Assembly (NCBI RefSeq): GCF_000611645.1
Contig: NW_014012545.1
Coordinates: 1,935 to 16,608, forward strand
Direction of reading: 5' to 3'
Length of the DNA stretch: 14,674 bases
Source of the DNA: Monoraphidium neglectum
Taxonomy: Eukaryota; Chlorophyta; Chlorophyceae; Sphaeropleales; Selenastraceae
The first letter of the stretch is position 1. Every line of letters begins with the position of its first letter. This document shows, piece by piece, positions 8,713 to 14,674 of this stretch. The translations under genes and the position numbers were made by a program. Below the pieces are notes generated by a model, which was not told where the DNA came from, ran no database searches, and saw only the letters and a program-made list of their open reading frames with translations.

Positions 8713-11700
8713 TCACATCGTCTGGCTCTGACAGCGGCATGCGCACGAGCGCCGACATCAACGGCGCGCCACCCTTGGCGGGCACCATCACGAGGCGCAC
8801 CTCCCCCGCGCCCCCGGCCGGCTGCAGGCACCGGATGTCCACCTGCGTGGCGCAGGGGGTTGGGTTAGCTGCTTGATTAGCTCCCTGCCAGCAGTGATGG
8901 ATCACACAGGTGTCGGGGCACCCGAGAGCCGGGGGCCTGCCCTGGCTGGCCCCGCCAGAAGCAGGCCTTGGCACGCCCATGCGGAGCATGCGGGTCCAGC
9001 CTGTCGGATTGCGTGCCAGCAGCCGCGAGGCCGAGAGAGAGAAGCGCACCCTGAGCTCGTACTGCAGCAGAGGCACTAGCAGTGGCACCACCAGCTGCTG
9101 CTTGCTCGCGCTGCGGCAGGGTGCGGCGTCGTGAGCGCAGCGTGAGCCAGCCGCCAAGCCAGCCCTAATGAAAGGAAAGCGACCTATGGTTGATGCAAGG
9201 CGAACGCACGCCAAGATTTTCCACCAACGATATGCAATCCACAGCAGCCGTGAGCTGCCCTGCCACGCAACCCTTACTTGCAATCCCGACAGCACTTGCC
9301 TGTACAGCTGCGGGTCGTACCGCAGCACAACCGCCAGCCCGCCCACCGCCGTGCCGCCCTCGTTCGTGACGGACAGCACCAGCCGGAAGCGCGGGCCAAG
9401 GCCCTCCACGCTGGCAGACATTGACAGGTTTGCGCCGCCCGCGTGGGACGCGGCGCCCTACGCGGCGTCGCGCACAGCAAGCGCGTGGTTGGCGAGCGCA
9501 CGTCCCACTGAGCTGGGGCCAAGCTAGCGGCAATTGCACGGGCCCGTTCTAGCAGTGCAGCAGCAGGCCGCCCACTGGCAGGGTGCGATGGGTCCGCTGC
9601 ATTTCGAAGCTGCAGAGGGCTCACGCACCCGTCCGTCCGTGAGCACCCTGACGAGGGCGCGGGCCGTGGCCAGCCGCGCCTTGACCAGGTCCCGCTGAAA
9701 GAGGCGGTGCATGTCGACGGCGGACTCGCGCTCGCGCTGCGGCGCGGACGCATGCAGGGGTGGGGGGTGGAAGTGGGGCTGAGGGTCGGAGTGCGCCGCA
9801 CGCACACTTGTCAAGTTGGCTAGCCTGGTGCACCACGTGAAAATGGGCTCACGGATTGCGAACACGTGCCTTTTGGGGGATATTCAAGCCTGGTAGACGG
9901 ATTGAATTTCTCACACCTCAGGATTTACTTTCTCAATATCACTCATGCTTGCAGGCACGCACACATGCACGTGCGCGCGCACACATATATGCATACATAC
10001 AGTACCTGAACACACAAACCAGCACACGCGCGCCCCCCCCCCCCACACACACAAACACACAAACACACAAACACACCTGCGTCTGCTCCACGTAGAGGCG
10101 CGTCTTGGTGGGAACTGGCAGCGGCACGTCCTGCTCCGGCGGGGGCCCGCTGTGCGCGCTGGTCGCCTCGAGATTGGCCGTGCGTGGCATGATCTGGAGG
10201 GGGGGGCGCAGCCGGCTAAGCAAGGATACTTGCATAGCAGACTTGGTGGGGCTAAGGGGCCTCGGGTGTGGCACAAGGAGGGGGCCGGTGAAGAAGCGGA
10301 CCCGAACCTGATGCGCACACACGCTTGCAAAGCGTCGGGGCGACAAAATGCAGCTGTCGCACCGTTCCCGCGTACCTTGATGTCGAGCCCGCCGCCGCGT
10401 GTGAGGGTGACCAGCGTGTTGTCCTCGCGCGCGTAGCGGCCAAAGACCAGGCCCATCACAGGGGCGGCCGCCGCGGTGGTGTGTGTGGACACGAGGGCGC
10501 GCTCGTGGTACACCCGCACGTCCCCTACACATGGGCAAGAGTCATTACGCGTCACGGCAAAGTGGCAAAAAGTTCGCGTGATTGTTTGTGCTTGTGTGTG
10601 TTTGTGCGCGCGAGCGCGCGTGTGCATGCGTGTGTGCGTGAGTGTGTGTGTGATGAGATGTGTGAGTGGGATCCTGGTTGTCTGCATGGACACACTCAAG
10701 CACCATAAATACTCGAGCACGGGGAACATGCGTGTCAAGCTGATGAAGTCCCTTTGTTCGGTGCCAAACCCCCCTCCAGACGGTGGGATTAACGAGATCG
10801 ACCCCCACCGTTTGCCAGCGCCACGATGAGGCACTTGACCAGCCGGCTGGTGTGCGTGGCCAGCAGCTGCATGCACAGGATGGGCGCGGGCTGCGGCAGG
10901 CTGTACTGGCGCGTGCAGCCGGCCCTGCCGCCGTAGCAGTGCACGACGTCGCTCATCACGCCCACCAGCGCCGCGTTGGAGGTGCGGACCTGGAAGTAAT
11001 GTGTGTATCATGTGGTTTGAAGAGAGCAATCAACAACGTTTATCATCTTGAGGCACACCCCAATCAGCTCCCCAATCTTCGGTGTGAGAAGATGAGTGGA
11101 GATGAAGATCTTGACCAGGCGGCAAGTGCTTCTGTCATCGGCACGCGGGATGCAAGTGCTGCTGAGAGCAGCAGACGCATGGCTCTGGCCCGGACCGCCC
11201 CGCACTCACCAGGCCCACCGGCTGCGCCTCCAGCTGCACCGGCTGCACGCCCGCCTCCCCGACCCGCAGCGTGTGCAACCGCCCGTCGCGTGTGGTCGCC
11301 GAGAGCTTGAGGCCCGCCTCCAAGGTGCCAGACAATGCCAGGAATGAGGGCGCGCAGCCGAGGACAAACGTGTGCTGCACAGCGGTGCCTGCGCGGTGGA
11401 CTCCACGTGGGGGCAAGTGGCGGAGGCAGCCGTGATGCATGGTTCGGGCGGGTTTTTGGTCCGCTGTGGCACCACAAAACGGCGCCATGCCTCATCTTTA
11501 ATGTGATCAAGAGCATGTGGGGGGTGATTTTGCCGGTGAGCGCCTAGAGCGCTTGTAGAGATATTAAGGGTGTGGTTATAGGGCGTCGCAGCCGCGCAGG
11601 CCCACCTGCCGAATTGAGTATCAAGAGGCGCCCGTCCTCTGTGCCCAGCACGAGGCAGCTTGGCGCCCCAGTCTGCGGGCGGGAGGGGTGGTTCGGGTTG

Positions 11701-12955
11701 CGTTGGGCAATCGTGGTGCATGGTGGGGCCTTCCCAGGGAGCTCAGCGTTGGCAGCCGCCTGCAGTCCCACCTTGCATGCGGCCATGCATGCCACCGGCA
11801 ATGGCAGCAAGGCTGCGTGCCACTGGCAAGCTGCCGCGGCTCGCCGTCTGCCACGCAGAGGCTGGCTATGCAGCAAGTGCACCCCAGCAACGCCCAATTG
11901 TGGCCGTAGATGAGGGCGGGGCCGCAAGTTGGGCGGAAGGTGCTCACCTCGTCCACGGACTGACAGACCGCATCCATGCAAGTGATGCTGCTCTGCCGCC
12001 CCAGCGGCTGCCCCCTGGAGTCCGCCACAAAGGCCGCGGCGCCGCCCTCCCCGCGCGCCGCCGCCGACGCGAGCAGCTCTGCTCCGCGGCCCGAGAGCGG
12101 CATGCCGGCGTCCCGCAGCGCGGCCAGGGACGCGCAAGCGGAGGTCGGGTTGAGGCTGCCTGAATCCAGCTGCTGCCTGTTTTGTAGGTCCACGCACGCA
12201 TGTGTGCGCACACATATGAGTGTGAGTGCATGTATGAATGTGTGTGTTGAGGGGATGCGGCCTGCGGATAGTACATTATGACATCGCTTGATTGCAGCAG
12301 GTCAGCAATGTAGGTCAAAAACAAGGGTGGCCCTGTCATGCGTGGGGCAAGGGCAGCTGCGGCTGCCCCAGCGCACCACAGCTGCTCCTCCTCGCCACTG
12401 CAGGGCAGCAGGGGCAGCGCGAATTTGTAAAACGGCTTGAGCCCCTTGAACATGAACACGTGGCACCCTGACGCCACCGCCAGCACCGGCACGCGCGGCG
12501 GGGGCCCGTCTGGCGTGAAGCTGGTGAGGGCGACAGGCGCGTCCAGCAGCGCATGCTCAGATGCCTTTTGGGTGCCCTTCCATACCTGGCATGGGGGTCA
12601 TGCGTGCGTGCATGCGTTATCCAAGTATGTGTGCAGTGCGAGGGACGCTCAGCAATGTCCGGGCCGGGTCGACGCGCATAGGGGTGGGTGGCTTTCAGGC
12701 TGTGCCACGCCAGCCCACCTTGAGCTTCTTGTCGGCATCCGCCACCACCAGCCGCCAGTCCCCGTCGCCAAACAGGTTGCACGTGTGCATGCAGCCGCTG
12801 AACGCCGAGAGGCCGGCCACAGGGTCGCTCCAAGCATCGAGCCACAGCGGGCGAAGTGGGTCGCCGCCGCCGGACGCTGTTCGGGTTTGCAGCGAGAATG
12901 TGCTGCGCTGCAGCGTCGCCCCGCCGCTATGCTGGTGGTCCCCGCGTCCTAACAT
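8708..12955 (-). CDS. BBS1: BBS1, BBSome subunit, 12 exons, 612 residues
   Basis: Exons: 12955-12719, 12585-12377, 12176-11948, 11672-11606, 11388-11210, 10989-10809, 10524-10376, 10193-10077, 9736-9629, 9457-9278, 9097-9050, 8842-8708 (TAA). All introns are GT-AG with agreeing phases. Segments that match remembered BBS1: WLDAWSDPVAGLSAFSGC (38-55), FMFKGLKPFYKFALPLLP (about 126-143), CLVLGTEDGRLLILN (231-245), LEAQPVGL (300-307), DVRVYHERALVS (369-380), FGRYAREDNTLVTLTRGGG (395-413), RERESAVDMHRLFQRDLVK (457-475) and VPLLVPLLQYELR (556-568). Human BBS1 is 593 residues, so this is full length. The family has an N-terminal beta-propeller that binds ARL6-GTP and a C-terminal adaptin-ear-like domain. 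The BBSome moves membrane proteins in and out of cilia. An in-frame TAG at 12970-12968 just upstream supports this start. Confidence 0.93.
9949..10076. repeat. TG/CA tracts and C12 run at the 5' end of BBS1 intron 8
   Basis: Plus-strand 10033-10044 is twelve C bases, followed by CACACA and three copies of an ACACACAA unit up to 10076, the first base of the intron. On the coding strand the donor is therefore followed directly by GTGTGTTTGTGTGTTT and then G12. A further alternating stretch (CACATG, CGCGCG, ATATATG) lies at about 9958-9990. Confidence 0.85.
10585..10670. repeat. TG-rich tract in BBS1 intron 6
   Basis: The plus strand is a near-continuous alternating purine-pyrimidine stretch (GTGTGTGTTTGTGCGCGCG, then GTGTGCATGCGTGTGTGCGTG). 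The BBS1 transcript reads CA-rich here, opposite in sense to intron 8. The whole tract is inside intron 6 (10808-10525). Confidence 0.8.
12191..12250. repeat. TG/CA-rich tract in BBS1 intron 2
   Basis: Plus-strand 12191-12250 is TG-rich with the self-complementary TGTGTGCGCACACA (about 12201-12214). It lies close to the acceptor of intron 2 (12376-12177). Confidence 0.7.
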
Positions 12956-14229
12956 GATTATCTCTGTCTAAAATCATACGCTTTGTATGAGCTGCACTCT
13001 CGAACTACAAAGATGCTGCGTGATCCGAGGCGCCTTGTCGATCTGGTGTTGACCATGGGAGCCGCGGCGTAAAATCGAGTTGTCAAAGTGAGGTGTCACG
13101 TATTCAAACAACTTTCAAAGTGTGTGCCAGTTCTGGCTTTTTGGCCGGGGCGGCAATCGCATGTGCGCAAGCTCTCGGGAGTGCTCGCAACACATACGGC
13201 AGCCTCCAAAGAGAACTAGTTGTTGCACTTTGATGAAGGAGAGTCAAGACACGAGCGATTTGGATATCTGAATCGCGACATCGCCTATCGGTGCTGAGGC
13301 GCACGCGTTGATTTCACCGGCGCCGTCAGTTCCATCCGCTTGCCGAGCCGGTTTACGCCTGCAACATTTCCTTGGAGGCTCCTTGGAGGCGGTGGCACGG
13401 GTATGGGCGGGATACCCCGATCGCTTTGAGCACGCTGCTGCTTGCCACACCTGCCGTGTGCGGTGTCTACGGTGGTGACCACTCTACCCCTCGGTAATCG
13501 AACCCTCGTCAGTGCATGCATGATACGACGATTTTTACACATTTCCTTGCAGGCTATCATCCATGCCCTGATTGTGTGTCACGAAGTTAAATGCTTGGTT
13601 GCGACACAAGGGTGTGCACAGTAGCGTGCCTTGAAGCGTCACTCCTCCTTGATGTCGAGCGCAACGCAGGCTGCAGGAGCCCTGTCGGACCCTGCCCGGC
13701 GCAATCGAACGCACCGCTTTTGCGCCCTCCGCCGGCCAACGCACGTTCAGTCTGACCGCCACCTTGCCGATTCAAATGGACCGTGAGCTTGGGAGTTACC
13801 ATTCGCGTTTGCCACAAAAAAGAATGGTTGTGCCGCCACGTGAGCAATGGACGCAATGTGCCCCTGCCCCAGTGAAACCCCAGCGCATCCCGATGTACAG
13901 ACATGCGTAAGAGAAGTCCATAAGATTCTCTGCGTCGTTCGACACAACAGTGGAATGGGCATGCGCCGCGCTCCCTGCGGCGCAATCGCCGCTGCCGATG
14001 CCGCGCCCCACCTCTTTTAAGAGAGGATCGAAAGGCGCGTGCGTGGCCGACGGCCGCCGTGGTGGGATACAGAAACGCCCCCGAGAGGCCCCGCCGGGCT
14101 GCTGTTGCGGCGAGGCCCATTTGCCGCTTTGGGCAACATTGGATGTGAATCGAACAACACAGGTGCGCTTTGCGAGCTGCACACCACTGTACGTCCCGTA
14201 TCAGCAAGGCCATGCGACTCGCATGCCCC
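12956..14229. other. Intergenic: BBS1 upstream region and unassigned sequence
   Basis: No gene can be supported. BBS1 promoter sequence should lie in 12956 to about 13200, but no TATA box is obvious. A minus-strand 208-codon ORF (14213-13587) has Arg/Cys-rich, non-domain-like composition and no matching splice structure. A 22-base tandem duplication lies at 13369-13390. A GTTCGA-like sequence near 13495 was checked as a tRNA T-arm and failed. Confidence 0.4.
13369..13390. repeat. Two 11-base tandem copies
   Basis: TCCTTGGAGGC is repeated exactly at 13369-13379 and 13380-13390, in the gap upstream of BBS1. Confidence 0.85.
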
Positions 14230-14245
14230 CTGGCCTACGGAGCGC

Positions 14246-14250
14246 TTACA
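14246..14250 (-). terminator. TGTAA poly(A) signal for the right-edge gene
   Basis: TGTAA on the minus strand lies about 217 bases past the stop codon at 14467, a plausible 3' UTR length. Confidence 0.4.
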
Positions 14251-14466
14251 TGAGCGCACCCGGACCCCCCCTCTTCAGCGTGGCCGCCCACCGGTGCGCG
14301 CAGCCATGAGGCCGGCCCGCTGGCCATGCCGCGCCAGGCCGCCCCACGCCAGCCGCCTTGAAGCGGCCGCCCAATCCGTTTCCCTGAGAGCAAGAGCACC
14401 CCGCGAATGCCCGGGCTCGCACTCCCTCACAGGCCCTCATCAGCGCCGCATCGGGCGTCCCACCCC

Positions 14467-14634
14467 TCAGGCCTTCCCGGAGATGCCCTTGCTGTACTGC
14501 TTGTACCGCTTAGGCAGCAGCTTCTCCAGCACGGCCGCTGAGCTGCGGCGCTGCAGGCACTCTGACAGGATGTAGGCCTCCCGCAGCAGGTCCTCCGCCT
14601 TGCGGCGGTTCTCAGTCATCTGCGGCGTCAGCGC
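14467..14634 (-). CDS. Terminal exon of an unrecognised gene (rest beyond the right edge)
   Basis: The last exon reads 55 residues and then TGA, beginning ALTPQMTENRRKAEDLLREA and ending KRYKQYSKGISGKA. It follows a pyrimidine-rich tract with CTAAT, a good branch-point candidate, and a CGCCCAG acceptor at 14635. Charged residues and Leu spacing suggest alpha helix, with a basic C-terminal end. Codon choice (third-position G/C) matches the exons of the other genes. I do not recognise the protein family. The reading frame was chosen because it is the only one with protein-like composition; with no upstream exon in view, it cannot be checked by phase. Confidence 0.6.
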   Translation of the reverse strand, partial: ALTPQMTENRRKAEDLLREAYILSECLQRRSSAAVLEKLLPKRYKQYSKGISGKA

Positions 14635-14674
14635 CTGGGCGCGGCCGGGGCGATTAGGGGGAGAGGGGCGGGGG

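Noticed and set aside
9856..10708. Plus-strand ORFs through the TG/CA tracts (His/Thr- or Cys/Val-rich)
   Set aside because: They are simple-sequence translation of microsatellite and intron DNA antisense to BBS1.
13440..13510. GTTCGATTACC on the minus strand as a possible tRNA T-arm
   Set aside because: The flanking bases do not form a T-stem, and no D-arm, anticodon arm or acceptor stem could be placed around it.
1..14674. CRISPR arrays, prokaryotic defence systems, transposon ends or integrases
   Set aside because: No spaced identical repeats, terminal inverted repeats with target duplications, or recombinase/reverse-transcriptase motifs were seen; the spliced genes are eukaryotic.

Overview
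The window looks like nuclear DNA from a green alga (chlorophyte). It is GC-rich, and all genes are split by short GT-AG introns (mostly 110-340 bases, many donors reading GTGCG or GTGAG). TGTAA, the green-algal poly(A) signal, lies downstream of several stop codons, and two of the genes are ciliary. Nothing bacterial (operons, Shine-Dalgarno starts) and no recognisable mobile element was seen. The exact lineage cannot be read from the sequence. All exon models were built by eye from reading frame, splice consensus, phase agreement and, for the ciliary genes, remembered family sequence.

Every supported gene lies on the minus strand, so transcription runs from high to low coordinates. From right to left: (1) 14634-14467, the last exon of an unrecognised gene entering from beyond the right edge. 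(2) About 1.5 kb (14466-12956) without a supported gene. (3) 12955-8708, a complete 12-exon BBS1 gene (612 residues), the BBSome subunit. (4) 7947-5050, a 7-exon gene for a secreted protein of about 502 residues with a signal peptide, Gly/Asn-rich tandem repeats, an Ala/Ser-rich silk-like domain and a Cys-rich tail. (5) 4835-1082, a 10-exon gene for a 548-residue coiled-coil protein that resembles CCDC13. (6) 502 to the left edge, the first two exons of an unrecognised gene.

BBS1 and the CCDC13-like gene are both ciliary in other eukaryotes, which implies a flagellated stage or a retained ciliary gene set. The most novel item is the modular secreted protein between them. Its fourth intron starts GTAA so that the donor itself supplies an in-frame stop. 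Retaining that intron gives a 392-residue form without the Cys-rich tail, and a TGTAA signal inside the next intron could end that shorter transcript. BBS1 introns carry TG/CA tracts in opposite orientations around exons 7-8, and one CCDC13-like intron holds a perfect 31-base inverted repeat.
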